64,000 nucleotides of DNA, from the NCBI GenBank assembly GCA_024958655.1, contig JANWUR010000012.1:1-64000 (forward strand), written 5' to 3'. Every line of letters starts with the position of its first letter. Position 1 is the first letter of the stretch. Below the pieces are notes generated by a model. It did no database searches, was not told where the DNA came from, and saw only the letters and a program-made list of their open reading frames with translations. Below, in pieces: positions 34,311 to 48,115 of the stretch. Made by a program: the position numbers and the translations under genes. This stretch comes from Cyanobium sp. FGCU6 (GTDB lineage Bacteria > Cyanobacteriota > Cyanobacteriia > PCC-6307 > Cyanobiaceae).

Positions 34311-34592
34311 TCAGAACGGTTCGGCCTGCGATACGAAGCCCACCCCTCCGTAGCGGCGCATCAGCGGACCTACCAGGCTTCGCAGCTTCGGCAGCAGCTC
34401 CGGCTCGCAGAACACGATCACGTGGGCGTTGGCCCCCAGGCCGCTGAAGTCCATCGCCTCGTCGATTGCGCCCCCCACGCCCATCCCGGTGACATGGCGC
34501 ATCACCGAGTAGCCCGGCGCTCCGCTCTCCCGGATGGCCCGGCAGACGCGGGCCACCTCCCGTTCGCTCAGAAAGAGGTCGATGCGGTTCAT
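34311..34592 (-). CDS. sbtB: SbtB, PII-like regulator of SbtA
   Basis: SbtB is a PII-like trimer that binds adenine nucleotides and interacts with the bicarbonate transporter SbtA. The 93-residue protein has a T-loop-like GYSVMRHVTGMGVGG and a C-terminal VGPLMRRYGGVGFVSQAEPF. The CGPxGC redox loop seen at the end of many beta-cyanobacterial SbtB proteins is absent. It overlaps sbtA by four bases, so the pair is translationally coupled. Confidence 0.9.
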   Translation of the reverse strand: MNRIDLFLSEREVARVCRAIRESGAPGYSVMRHVTGMGVGGAIDEAMDFSGLGANAHVIVFCEPELLPKLRSLVGPLMRRYGGVGFVSQAEPF

Positions 34593-35584
34593 GGGGCCGA
34601 AGGAATCAGGCGCTGCACCAGCAGCATGTACAGGGGGATGCCCACCACCACGTTGAACGGGAAGGTGACCCCAAGGGCGGAAGAGATGTAGAAGCTCGGG
34701 TTGGCCTGCGGCACCGTCATCCGCATCGCCGCCGGCACGGCGATATAGGAAGCGCTGGCGCAGAGCACCATGAACAGCAGGGCATCACCCTGGGGCAGGC
34801 CCAGCACCCGGGCGATCGCCAGGCCTGCCGCCGCGTGCAGCAGAGGAGCCAGAATCGCGAAGGCGATCAGGAAGCTGCCGGCCTGACGCAGATCCTTCAG
34901 CCGCTGGGCGGCCACGATTCCCATGTCCAGCAGGAAGAAACAGAGGGCGCCGTAGAACAGCTTCTCCGTGAAGGGATCCATCTTTTCCAGCCCTGCCGGG
35001 CTGAAACTGGCCACGACGAAGCCGATCACCAGGCTGCCTACCAGCAGGAAGATCGAACCGTTCAGGAAGGCCTCCTGCAGCACCTCGCGCCACTGGAGAG
35101 TTTCACCCTCTCCTTCGTCGCGGGGAGCGGTGAGCCTGGCCAGCAGCACCCCCACCACGATCGCAGGCGATTCCATGAGGGCCAGGGCGGCCACCATGAA
35201 GCCGTCGAACTCCACCGCCAGCACGTTCAGGAAGCTCTGGGCCGTGATGAAGGTCACGGCGCTGATCGAGCCGTAGGCCGCCGCCGTCGCGGCGGCGTTG
35301 TAGGTGTCCAGCCTGGTGCGCAACATCAGGAAGCTGCTGAGCGGCACCAGCAGTGACATCGCCACCGCAGCGCCGATGGTGAGCAGCACCTGACTGCCCA
35401 GACCGCTCTGGGCCAGTTCCATGCCCCCCTTGAAGCCGATCGCCAGCAGCAGATACAGCGAAAAGAGCTTCGGCAGCGGCGTCGGCAGTTCCAGGTCGGA
35501 CCCCAGCAGCACGCCGAGGATGCCGAGGAAGAAGAAAAGGACCGGGGCGGAGAGGAGGTTCTGAAGAACCAGATTCGATTGCAT
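34589..35584 (-). CDS. sbtA: SbtA, sodium-dependent bicarbonate transporter
   Basis: SbtA is a high-affinity Na+/HCO3- symporter of the cytoplasmic membrane that fills the cytosolic bicarbonate pool used by carboxysomes. The 331-residue protein has about ten membrane helices, with an inverted-repeat fold suggested by FLGILGVLLGSDLELP, AYGSISAVTFITAQSFL and ALMESPAIVVGVLLARL in the first half and MVLCASASYIAVPAAMRMTVP in the second. ATG 35584 is chosen. It is coupled to sbtB and just upstream of the cso operon. Confidence 0.94.
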   Translation of the reverse strand: MQSNLVLQNLLSAPVLFFFLGILGVLLGSDLELPTPLPKLFSLYLLLAIGFKGGMELAQSGLGSQVLLTIGAAVAMSLLVPLSSFLMLRTRLDTYNAAATAAAYGSISAVTFITAQSFLNVLAVEFDGFMVAALALMESPAIVVGVLLARLTAPRDEGEGETLQWREVLQEAFLNGSIFLLVGSLVIGFVVASFSPAGLEKMDPFTEKLFYGALCFFLLDMGIVAAQRLKDLRQAGSFLIAFAILAPLLHAAAGLAIARVLGLPQGDALLFMVLCASASYIAVPAAMRMTVPQANPSFYISSALGVTFPFNVVVGIPLYMLLVQRLIPSAP

Positions 35585-35797
35585 CGCCTGCCCGTGCCTG
35601 TGGGGCAAAGGTAGGGACGGATCTGGGCAGTGGCTGTCAGGGTGCGGGCAATGTTGACCGGGAGATCGCCCGTTTCGGGGCTCATTCCCTAAGGTTTCGC
35701 GCGAGGCAGGAGCCCTGGAGCTTCTCCGGGGGTGGAATGTTCAACCCGTCCCTGCCTCACCCCCCCTCCCGCACAATGAGGGCCCGGCGCACGGCCC

Positions 35798-36412
35798 TTG
35801 CCCCACTCGCTCCGCTCCGATCTCCGGCGTGAACCGCCGGTGCTGGTGATCGCCAGTTCCAATCCCCACAAGATCGCTGAGATCACCCAGATGCTGGCGC
35901 TGGTGAATCTTGAGGTTCGCCCTCAGCCGTCGCACCTTGAGGTGGAGGAAACCGGGAGCACCTACCTGGAAAATGCTCGCCTGAAGGCCGAGGCCGCCGC
36001 CCTGCTCACCGGCTGCTGGGCCCTCGGCGATGACTCCGGCCTGGAGGTGGATGCCCTCGGAGGGGCTCCCGGTCTGTTCTCGGCCCGCTACGCGCCCAGC
36101 GATCCGGAGAAGATCCACCGCCTGCTCCATGAGCTCGGTGATTCCCTCTACCGCGGTGCCCGCTTCGTCACCGCCATGGCCCTGGCCGATCCCGGCGGCA
36201 CCACCGTGCTCGAGGGCAGTGGCATCTGCCATGGGCGGATCCTGCGGGAACCCGACGGCAGCGGAGCCGGCTACGACCCTGTGTTCCACGTGCGCGAGGC
36301 CGGCAGCAGCTATTCCCGCATGTCGGAACATCTGCGCAGCCGCTTGGGCAGCCGGGGCAAGGCCGCCCGCGCGATCGCCCCAGGGCTTCGCCGCCTGCTG
36401 GGCCTGGACTGA
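35798..36412 (+). CDS. rdgB: XTP/dITP (non-canonical purine NTP) pyrophosphatase
   Basis: This enzyme hydrolyses dITP, dXTP and related nucleotides to keep them out of DNA and RNA. The 204-residue protein has the family start VLVIASSNPHKIAEI, EETGSTYLENARLKAEAAA, GDDSGLEVDALGGAPGLFSARYA and GSGAGYDPVFHV. The start appears to be TTG 35798; GTG 35840 lies right at the first strand. It is the only plus-strand gene inside the CO2 island and is commonly found beside cso genes in picocyanobacteria (as ham1). Confidence 0.93.
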   Translation: MPHSLRSDLRREPPVLVIASSNPHKIAEITQMLALVNLEVRPQPSHLEVEETGSTYLENARLKAEAAALLTGCWALGDDSGLEVDALGGAPGLFSARYAPSDPEKIHRLLHELGDSLYRGARFVTAMALADPGGTTVLEGSGICHGRILREPDGSGAGYDPVFHVREAGSSYSRMSEHLRSRLGSRGKAARAIAPGLRRLLGLD

Positions 36413-36426
36413 TCCATCCCAAAGGC

Positions 36427-36442
36427 TCGCCCGGTCGGGCGA
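36427..36442. terminator. Hairpin between convergent rdgB and csoS1D
   Basis: TCGCCCG and CGGGCGA are perfectly complementary around a GT loop, located exactly between the rdgB stop and the csoS1D stop. The site fits a bidirectional terminator, although no T-run is present. Confidence 0.45.
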
Positions 36443-37267
36443 TCAGCCGTTGATCTGGGCCACGGCCCTCATCGCCGCCGCCGCCGCCTCCTCCACGTCG
36501 CCTTCCTTGCCGGCCAGGGTGAGGCGGCCGAAGGCTCCCACAGCCTTGACGTCGACCACGGTGATGTTGGAGCCCTTTTCGGCTTCGTTGGCCGCGATCA
36601 GAACGTAGCCGGCGGGTTCGGTCTCGAGGATGAACATGCTCATCCCGGCCTGGATCATCGAGCCGCGCCGGTTCTGGCGGTTGATCAGCACGGCGTGGTC
36701 GGGAGTGATCGCCCGGATGATCTCCGTCCAGGTGACCTCGCAGCGGCTGCGGCGGTCGATGCTGCTGCCGATCGCCTCCAGCACCACCTCACCGGAATGG
36801 AGCACGTTGCTCTGGTCGCGGTGGTACATCGCGATCGAGCCGAAGGCCCGCTCCACCACCATCTGGCCCAGCCGCACCGTGCTGGCCTTGAGCGCAATGT
36901 CGGTGACCCGATGCACCGCCATGCCGGGGGAGACCTCCAGCCAGAGGCAGGCATCACCGGGGATCGGCAGGAAGCCCTGGGAGACGGTGCCCATGTAGGC
37001 CGCCAGCTGGGGCTGCAGCGAATCGAGGAACACGTAGGTGCGCAGCTCGATCGACTGCACATGGCTCGACTGGCGGGCGATCCGCCGGCCCTCACTGTCC
37101 GTGGTGATCACGCAGCTGGCTCCGGAGGCCTCGCCGCTCACGTCCGTGCCGGTGATCCGGGGCCCGCCGCTGCCCAGGGCCGAACGCCTGCGGCTCACGG
37201 CCCGATCCTCACCGTCGTAGGAGGAGCCGGAAGGTGGGCTGAGGGAACGGTTCAACCTGGGATCCAT
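36443..37267 (-). CDS. csoS1D: CsoS1D, tandem-BMC shell protein
   Basis: CsoS1D forms trimers of two fused BMC domains with a large gated pore. The 274-residue protein starts at ATG 37267 with a disordered N-terminus of about 55 residues, followed by the first domain ([56 protein letters not shown]) and the second ([59 protein letters not shown]). It is separated from the main cso operon by rdgB and sbtAB, and divergent from the next plus-strand gene. Confidence 0.93.
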   Translation of the reverse strand: MDPRLNRSLSPPSGSSYDGEDRAVSRRRSALGSGGPRITGTDVSGEASGASCVITTDSEGRRIARQSSHVQSIELRTYVFLDSLQPQLAAYMGTVSQGFLPIPGDACLWLEVSPGMAVHRVTDIALKASTVRLGQMVVERAFGSIAMYHRDQSNVLHSGEVVLEAIGSSIDRRSRCEVTWTEIIRAITPDHAVLINRQNRRGSMIQAGMSMFILETEPAGYVLIAANEAEKGSNITVVDVKAVGAFGRLTLAGKEGDVEEAAAAAMRAVAQING

Positions 37268-37401
37268 CACGGCGCCGACGCCGGTCCGGCAGCACGCGAT
37301 GCCCGGCGACGCTCTGGAAGTGAAGGCCATCGTACCGCGTGAAGCCCTTGCCCTCCCTGACTCAGCCGGTACCGTCCGGCCCAACCCCGCCTCCGAACGT
37401 C

Positions 37402-37884
37402 ATGGCCCCCAAGCGCCCCCCCACCCATTCCGCTGCCGCGGCCGCCGATGCCACCCGCGCCACCGAGCCGCTGCCGGCGGAGGAGGCCCGGGGGGCGCTG
37501 CCGGACTGGATGGCCCAGGCGGCGGCCCAGGGCGTGAAGCCGGAGCAGGCCCTGGCGTTCATCGGCCTGGGGCTGATGCGGCGCATGGCGGGCGGGGAGG
37601 AATCCGCCTGGATCTGGAACGAGGAGGAGGATGGCGGCAGCGTGGATCTGGCGGTCCTGCGCCAGCGCCTGGAGATCACCCAGCTGGCTCTGCAGACCGG
37701 CGCGCCCCTGAGCACCGCTGAGCTCACCCAGCTCCTGGGGGCGCGCCCCGGCGGACCTGTGGTGGAGCGCGGCGGCCTGCGGGCCCGTCGGCTGGGCCGC
37801 AACCTCTGGAAGCTGGCCAGGATCGAGGACGGCGGCGATCGGGTCGGCGCCTCGTTCAGTGAGGGTTTCCGCCGCCGCCTCTGA
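37402..37884 (+). CDS. Conserved hypothetical protein upstream of chlN
   Basis: This is a 160-residue soluble protein with an Ala-rich N-terminus and a compact helical middle (PDWMAQAAAQGVKPEQALAFIGLGLMRRM, LAVLRQRLEITQLALQTGAPLSTAELTQLLGARPGG). No known domain is recognised; the C-terminal part resembles a small winged-helix arrangement, but weakly. ATG 37402. It lies between csoS1D and chlN. Codon use matches the genome, so it is probably a long-standing gene of unknown function. Confidence 0.7.
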   Translation: MAPKRPPTHSAAAAADATRATEPLPAEEARGALPDWMAQAAAQGVKPEQALAFIGLGLMRRMAGGEESAWIWNEEEDGGSVDLAVLRQRLEITQLALQTGAPLSTAELTQLLGARPGGPVVERGGLRARRLGRNLWKLARIEDGGDRVGASFSEGFRRRL

Positions 37885-37975
37885 TGCGGCCCTGGAGCGG
37901 CAGGCGGCTGCGGGCGCGGATGCGGGATCGCACACCGGATCGCCCAGCTGGCCGCCACTTCCCCAACAGATGTAA

Positions 37976-39367
<1,392 letters not shown>

Positions 39368-39376
39368 GCCCCGCCG

Positions 39377-41047
39377 ATGGAACTCACCCTCTGGACCTAC
39401 GAAGGCCCTCCCCACGTGGGGGCGATGCGCATCGCCGCCTCGATGGAGGGCGTGCACTATGTGCTCCATGCCCCCCAGGGCGATACCTACGCCGATCTGC
39501 TGTTCACGATGATCGAGCGGCGCGACCGCCGGCCGCCTGTCACCTACACCACCTTCCAGGCCCGCGACCTGGGCGGGGACACCGCTGAACTGGTGAAGCG
39601 CTCGATCGCCCAGGCTGTGGAGCGCTTCCGGCCCGAGGCCCTTCTGGTGGGCGAGAGCTGTACGGCCGAGCTGATCCAGGACCAGCCGGGCGCCCTGGCC
39701 GCCGGCATGGATCTGGGCGGCATCCCGATGGTGAATCTGGAGCTGCCGGCCTACTCCAAGAAGGAGAACTGGGGAGCTGCGGAAACCTTCTATCAGCTCG
39801 TGCGCGGTCTGCTGAAGAACAGCGTGCCGCCGCCCGGATCGCCGAAACCCACAGCCGGCCGCTGGCGGGAGGAGGGCCGCCGGCCGCGGGTGAATCTGCT
39901 GGGACCGAGCCTGCTCGGTTTCCGCTGCCGCGACGATGTGCGCGAGGTGAGCCGGATGCTGGCTGAGCACGGCATCGATGTGGCCGTGGTGGCCCCGCTG
40001 GGGGCCCGGCCCGCGGATCTGCTGCGGATTCCCACGGCCGACGCCAACGTGTGCCTCTATCCCGAGGTGGCTGGCACGGTCTGCAGCTGGCTGGAGCGCA
40101 GCTTCGGCATGCCGGTGGTGCGCACGGTGCCGATCGGCATCGCCGCCACCGAGGGCTTTCTGCAGGAGGTGCACCGGGTGCTCGACCTGCCCCAGCCCCC
40201 CGGCGATGGGGCGGCGCGGGAGGGGGAACGCCGCTCGAGGCTGCCCTGGTATTCCCGCTCGGTGGACTCCACCTACCTCACCGGCAAGCGGGTGTTCATC
40301 TTCGGTGACGCCACCCATGCGGTGGCCGCGGCCCGCCTCGCCGCCCACGAACTGGGCTTCGAGGTGGTGGGCCTGGGCAGCTACAGCCGCGAGCAGGCCC
40401 GCGAGGTGCGTGCGGCCGCGGCGGAGCTTGGTCTCGAGGCCCTGATCAGCGATGACTACCTCGTCGTGGAGCAGGCGATGGCCGAAGCGGCCCCGGAACT
40501 GGTGCTCGGCACCCAGATGGAGCGCCACAGCGCCAAGCGCCTCGGCGTCCCCTGCGCTGTGATCAGCACGCCGCTGCACGTTCAGGACGTACCGGCCCGC
40601 TATGCGCCTCAGATGGGCTGGGAGGGAGCCAATGTGATCTTCGACAGCTGGGTGCACCCGCTGATGATGGGTCTGGAGGAGCACCTGATCGGCATGTTCC
40701 GCCACGACTTCGAGTTCGTGGACGGCCACCGCAGCCATCTCGGCGATGGGGCTCCCTCGGTGGCGCCGGCGGTCGATGCGGTTCACGGCACTCCCATCAC
40801 CACGACCATGGCGACGGCCACGGCCACGGCCACCCTCAACGCAACGGCCCATTCTCCGACCGCGCCGATGGAGGATTCCGCCGGCACGATCCGCTGGAGC
40901 CCAGACGGCGATGCGGAGCTCCAGAAGATTCCCTTCTTCGTGCGCGGCAAGGTGCGCCGCAACACCGAAACCTTCGCCAGGGAACGGGGCCTCGCCGTGA
41001 TCGACGCCGAAACCCTCTACGACGCCAAGGCCCATTTCAGCCGCTGA
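39377..41047 (+). CDS. chlB: Light-independent protochlorophyllide reductase subunit B
   Basis: ChlB is the other half of the catalytic NB component. The 556-residue protein contains [19 protein letters not shown] at the start, [29 protein letters not shown] and [20 protein letters not shown]. The C-terminal substrate-contacting region contains [30 protein letters not shown] low-complexity Thr/Ala insert (about residues 470-500) precedes the C-terminal domain. It belongs with chlN upstream. Confidence 0.97.
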   Translation: MELTLWTYEGPPHVGAMRIAASMEGVHYVLHAPQGDTYADLLFTMIERRDRRPPVTYTTFQARDLGGDTAELVKRSIAQAVERFRPEALLVGESCTAELIQDQPGALAAGMDLGGIPMVNLELPAYSKKENWGAAETFYQLVRGLLKNSVPPPGSPKPTAGRWREEGRRPRVNLLGPSLLGFRCRDDVREVSRMLAEHGIDVAVVAPLGARPADLLRIPTADANVCLYPEVAGTVCSWLERSFGMPVVRTVPIGIAATEGFLQEVHRVLDLPQPPGDGAAREGERRSRLPWYSRSVDSTYLTGKRVFIFGDATHAVAAARLAAHELGFEVVGLGSYSREQAREVRAAAAELGLEALISDDYLVVEQAMAEAAPELVLGTQMERHSAKRLGVPCAVISTPLHVQDVPARYAPQMGWEGANVIFDSWVHPLMMGLEEHLIGMFRHDFEFVDGHRSHLGDGAPSVAPAVDAVHGTPITTTMATATATATLNATAHSPTAPMEDSAGTIRWSPDGDAELQKIPFFVRGKVRRNTETFARERGLAVIDAETLYDAKAHFSR

Positions 41048-41094
41048 AGCCCGGCCTGGCCCTGCCCGGGTGACCACCCTTCGCAACCCTGACG

Positions 41095-42922
<1,828 letters not shown>

Positions 42923-42948
42923 CTCGCCTCTGTTCGAAGCCAACCCAC

Positions 42949-42988
42949 AAGCCGGCCTGAGACGCCCTGTTTCGTTTCAGACCGGCTT
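42949..42988. terminator. Long stem-loop between convergent chlL and zinc protease
   Basis: AAGCCGG pairs with CCGGCTT and CTGAGAC with GTTTCAG (one wobble), giving about 14 paired bases with one mismatch and a 10-base loop. It begins 27 bases after the chlL stop and covers the last codons of the opposite gene, so it probably ends chlL transcription. Confidence 0.55.
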
Positions 42989-43849
42989 ACCGCTGAACGT
43001 GTCACAGCTGTTCATGTCGCCGCTGCGCAGGCCGGTGACGAACCAGCGCTGGCGCTGGGCGGCGCTGCCGTGGGTGAAGGTCTCAGGCCTCACCCGTCCG
43101 CTGCTCTGACGCTGCAAGGTGTCGTCCCCGATCCGTGCTGCCGCATTCAGGGCTTCCTCGATGTCGCCCTCCTCGAGGGTGCGGCGCTGGGTGGCGGTCT
43201 GATGCGCCCAGACGCCGGCGAGACAGTCGGCCTGGAGTTCGAGCCGCACCGAGAGCTGATTGGCCTGGGCTTCCGGCAGCCGCCGCTGCAGCTTCTGCAC
43301 CTGCTGGTCGATGCCCAGCAGGTGCTGCACGTGGTGACCCACCTCATGGGCGATCACGTAGGCCTGAGCGAAATCACCGGGGGCACCGAGCTGGCGGCGC
43401 AACTGGCGATAGAAGTCGAGGTCGATGTAGACCTTTTCGTCGCTGGGGCAGTAGAAGGGCCCCATCGCCCCCTGGGCCATGCCGCAGGCGGAGGCCACCA
43501 CCCGGTCGAAGATCACCAGTCGTGGCGGCACATAACGGCCTCCGTTGCTGCGGAACTGCTCGCTCCAGGTGTCCTCCGTGTCGGCAAGCACCACCGACAC
43601 GAAGTCGGCGAGCTGATCCTGCGCCTGAGTGGCGCTGCCCCCCCCGGGTTGCTGGATCACCACCGGATCCGGGCCAATGGCACCGCCACCGCTGACCTGC
43701 TGGAGGATCACCGTGGGGTCGCCGCCCAGCAGGGCGATCACCACGGCCAGGATGATCCCCAGCAGGCCCACCCCACCGGCCATCACCGGCGCGCCCATGC
43801 CGCGCCGGTCCTCCACGTTGTCACTGCGGCGTCCGTCGGACCAGCGCAT
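42977..43849 (-). CDS. ypfJ: Neutral zinc metallopeptidase, YpfJ family
   Basis: This membrane-anchored metalloprotease is of the putative neutral zinc metallopeptidase family. One N-terminal membrane helix (GVGLLGIILAVVIALLGG) is followed by an extracytoplasmic domain with the zinc motif VIAHEVGHHVQHLLG and downstream acidic ligand region LELQADCLAGVWAH. ATG 43849 is preceded by AGGAG at a good distance, giving 290 residues. Substrate is unknown. Confidence 0.9.
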   Translation of the reverse strand: MRWSDGRRSDNVEDRRGMGAPVMAGGVGLLGIILAVVIALLGGDPTVILQQVSGGGAIGPDPVVIQQPGGGSATQAQDQLADFVSVVLADTEDTWSEQFRSNGGRYVPPRLVIFDRVVASACGMAQGAMGPFYCPSDEKVYIDLDFYRQLRRQLGAPGDFAQAYVIAHEVGHHVQHLLGIDQQVQKLQRRLPEAQANQLSVRLELQADCLAGVWAHQTATQRRTLEEGDIEEALNAAARIGDDTLQRQSSGRVRPETFTHGSAAQRQRWFVTGLRSGDMNSCDTFSGKPV

Positions 43850-43880
43850 GGTTGTCTCCTGGGGTTGTGGGATGCGGGCT

Positions 43881-44765
43881 TCAGATCTCGGCCGCGGCCC
43901 GCTCCACCAACCGCCGAGCCACCGCCTGTACACCTGTGTGGTAGTAGGTGTCGGTGAAGGCATCGAGGAAGACGGCAAGCTGCTCAAAACCCCCCTGCCA
44001 GGGGCCGATCGTCTGCTCGAGGGCCTGGACGGCCTTTTGACCGGTCAGTCCCAGCTGACCCACGAACCCCTGGGCCCAGCCGCTCCAGGTGCCCACGCTG
44101 CTGCGGATGAAGTTCATGTGGGCGTCGTCGCCATGGCCAGGGATCAGCCCGGCCATCAGCGGGTAGGCCGGCATCTCCCGCAGGTCGTGAGAGCCGGCGG
44201 CACCGAGCAGCCCGTCGAGGCGCTCGAGGGCCTGATCGCCCAGCGGCAGCAGGGCATCGAAGCAGATCAGGGCCGTCATCCGCACCCGCTCCTGCTGCCC
44301 GTAGTCGGCCAGAGCGGCGGCGAAAGCGCCGAAGCTGTCGCCCGGAAGCCCGTTCACCTGGGTGAAGGCGAGCATCTCGGCGGCAACCTTCAGGCCCAGG
44401 TCCACCGCTTGCAGGGTGTCGGTGGCGGGGGTGAGGGCCGACAGGCGCTTGATCAGCGGCAGGCCGCTGGTGACGTTGGCCAGGAACCGAAGGCCGCCGG
44501 TGGCGTGCTGGGAGCGGTTCACGGCGTCGTAGAGGCTGAGGGCGCGGCCGTAGCCCTCGTGACGGGCCTTGCTGAGTTCGTCGGCGCGGTCGCGCACCTG
44601 CACCATCAGCTCGGGATCCTCGCTGCCGAGAACGTCGGCGATCAGCTCCTTGGAACTGGTGGTGTTGTGGAAGCCACCGGCCAGGGTGCCGATGCCGGTG
44701 AGCGCCAGCACGGTGAGGTTGCGCCGGGGCAGGTGGTCGAGACGGTTGAGGACGGTGGGGCTCAT
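43881..44765 (-). CDS. Hypothetical protein, possibly envelope-associated
   Basis: This is a 294-residue protein with a hydrophobic segment near the N-terminus (LTVLALTGIGTLAGGF) preceded by RR, which could be a signal or anchor. The remainder is mostly helical, with no recognised motif. It overlaps the preceding minus-strand gene by four bases and lies just upstream of the zinc protease, so the three may share a transcript. Function is unknown. Confidence 0.68.
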   Translation of the reverse strand: MSPTVLNRLDHLPRRNLTVLALTGIGTLAGGFHNTTSSKELIADVLGSEDPELMVQVRDRADELSKARHEGYGRALSLYDAVNRSQHATGGLRFLANVTSGLPLIKRLSALTPATDTLQAVDLGLKVAAEMLAFTQVNGLPGDSFGAFAAALADYGQQERVRMTALICFDALLPLGDQALERLDGLLGAAGSHDLREMPAYPLMAGLIPGHGDDAHMNFIRSSVGTWSGWAQGFVGQLGLTGQKAVQALEQTIGPWQGGFEQLAVFLDAFTDTYYHTGVQAVARRLVERAAAEI

Positions 44766-45376
44766 GCTGCGGGCTCCAGGACGGCGGACTTGGGCGAACG
44801 CTCGGCCTTCGGAAGGGGTGCGTTCACGGGTGCCTGACGGCCGGGGGGAAGGGCCCGGGCCGGGCGATCGCTCCCGGCTTTGAGGGCCGGCTTGAGGGCA
44901 GCCAGCCCCTTGAGATCGAAGGCTCCCAGCAGTTCGTGCCGGCGCTCCGCGTCCAGGCCGCTGCCCTGCCCGATCACCTTGACCTGGAAGCGGTCGGCTA
45001 CGAGCAGCCCACTTGCCTGCGGGCCTTGTTCCACCAGGGGCCAGCCCTGGATCACGGCAGTGCTGCCGGCGTACTTGGAGCGGGCGGCGGGGGCCGTGGT
45101 GGTGTCGCTGATCGCCAGGAGCGCCAGAACCTCATCCCCCCGCTTCAGCCTGGCTTCGCTGAAGCCGCGCTTCTCCTGGGTGAAGACCAGCTGTTCGCCC
45201 ATCTCCGGTTTCGGGAACAGGCGGTTGAAGGCGGTGCCGTTCACCACCTCGCGCTTGGCAATGTCGCCGACCGTGCCGCCGGGCAGCCAGTCGCGGAAGG
45301 GAAGGAAGAGGAAGGCGCCGAGGAGAAGGCCCGCTACCAGGAGCAGACCCAGTCCCCAGCGCAGGGCGCGGGACAT
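44762..45376 (-). CDS. Hypothetical protein with single N-terminal membrane helix
   Basis: This is a 204-residue protein with an N-terminal membrane anchor (LGLLLVAGLLLGAFLFLPF) and an extracytoplasmic domain, then a Pro/Lys-rich tail. No domain is recognised. Its stop overlaps the next gene's start by four bases, so the two are coupled and may act together in the envelope. It lies between por and the zinc protease. Confidence 0.68.
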   Translation of the reverse strand: MSRALRWGLGLLLVAGLLLGAFLFLPFRDWLPGGTVGDIAKREVVNGTAFNRLFPKPEMGEQLVFTQEKRGFSEARLKRGDEVLALLAISDTTTAPAARSKYAGSTAVIQGWPLVEQGPQASGLLVADRFQVKVIGQGSGLDAERRHELLGAFDLKGLAALKPALKAGSDRPARALPPGRQAPVNAPLPKAERSPKSAVLEPAA

Positions 45377-45491
45377 GGCAAGGAGAAACGTCTGCAGCAG
45401 TGCTAGCAGCGCTGTTCAGCTCTGTCCTGCGGTCGTTGCCATTTGCCAGACGCTCGGCTCCCGGCAGCTTCCGCTTCGGTGCTGCAGGAGC

Positions 45492-47362
<1,871 letters not shown>

Positions 47363-47432
47363 CGATGGGCAGCGGCGAGCCCACCGCTTGTAGCAGTCCC
47401 GCCCGCTGCTGCCAAGGGTCTGGGAACGGGCG

Positions 47433-47534
47433 TCAGGCCTTGTACAGGCTGAAGCACAGGCGTACGGCCAGCACGCCTGCGTGGGCGGCCACCACCAGAG
47501 CGATCAGGACCTCGGCCTGGTTGATCGGGTTCAT
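47433..47534 (-). CDS. psaM: Photosystem I subunit XII (PsaM)
   Basis: This is a 33-residue single-helix protein, MNPINQAEVLIALVVAAHAG followed by VLAVRLCFSLYKA. The pattern Q-x2-VLIALV..VLAxRL..LYK matches PsaM, the smallest thylakoid subunit of PSI, which supports trimer contacts. It is easy to miss because of its size. The ATG at 47534 is the only start in the segment. Adjacent por and an unknown membrane protein share its strand. Confidence 0.85.
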   Translation of the reverse strand: MNPINQAEVLIALVVAAHAGVLAVRLCFSLYKA

Positions 47535-47622
47535 GCGGATCGATGACGAAAGGCAACGACCCATTCTTCGCCGAGCTCCCGCTACGGTCCAGCCGAAGCC
47601 GCCGCCGTTGTCACAGCTCTTG

Positions 47623-48111
47623 ATGGCTCCTGCCCCTTCCCCGTCCATCCTCCGGATCGGCGTCGATGCGCTGCGGACGCTGGACGTTTCGGCCCTGGAG
47701 CCGCTCGCCGCCCTGTCGCCCGCCGCCCTTCTGGAACGGGCCGGCACCGTCGAATTCGACCTGCAGTGGCCCCGGGAGGCGGATGACCCCCGTGAGCTCT
47801 CGGAGATCCCCGAGGTGCGGCTCTGGAGCCTGCGGGCCGATGCCCTCCATCCCTGGCTGCCGCTGGTGCTGGAGCGTTCCAGTGGCCAGCTCACCCGCCA
47901 TGTGGCGATGTTGCTGCCCCATGGCTTCCAGCGGACCGAGGGCATCCGCTTCGCCCCGGAGAGTCTGGACCTTTGGATCAGCCATCGCCTGTTCCAGCTC
48001 GATGCCTGGTCGCGTGCGGCAGGTGTGGATTGCCGTCAGGGTCTCAGCCAGATGGCGGCGGTGCTGGGATTTGAGCTCGATCCGGGATTCTGGTCTGTGT
48101 TCGAGGCCTGA
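47623..48111 (+). CDS. CRR6-like NDH-1 assembly factor
   Basis: This 162-residue protein has LRIGVDALRTLDVSALEPL, the strongly conserved WPREADDPRELSEIPEVRLW, and HPWLPLVLERSSGQLTRHVAMLLPHGFQRTEGIRFAPESLDLW-type sequence. This matches the cyanobacterial and plant CRR6 family, needed for NdhI maturation and NDH-1 assembly. The ATG at 47623 begins the recognisable domain. It is divergent from psaM, with about 88 bases between. Confidence 0.83.
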   Translation: MAPAPSPSILRIGVDALRTLDVSALEPLAALSPAALLERAGTVEFDLQWPREADDPRELSEIPEVRLWSLRADALHPWLPLVLERSSGQLTRHVAMLLPHGFQRTEGIRFAPESLDLWISHRLFQLDAWSRAAGVDCRQGLSQMAAVLGFELDPGFWSVFEA

Positions 48112-48115
48112 AGCC

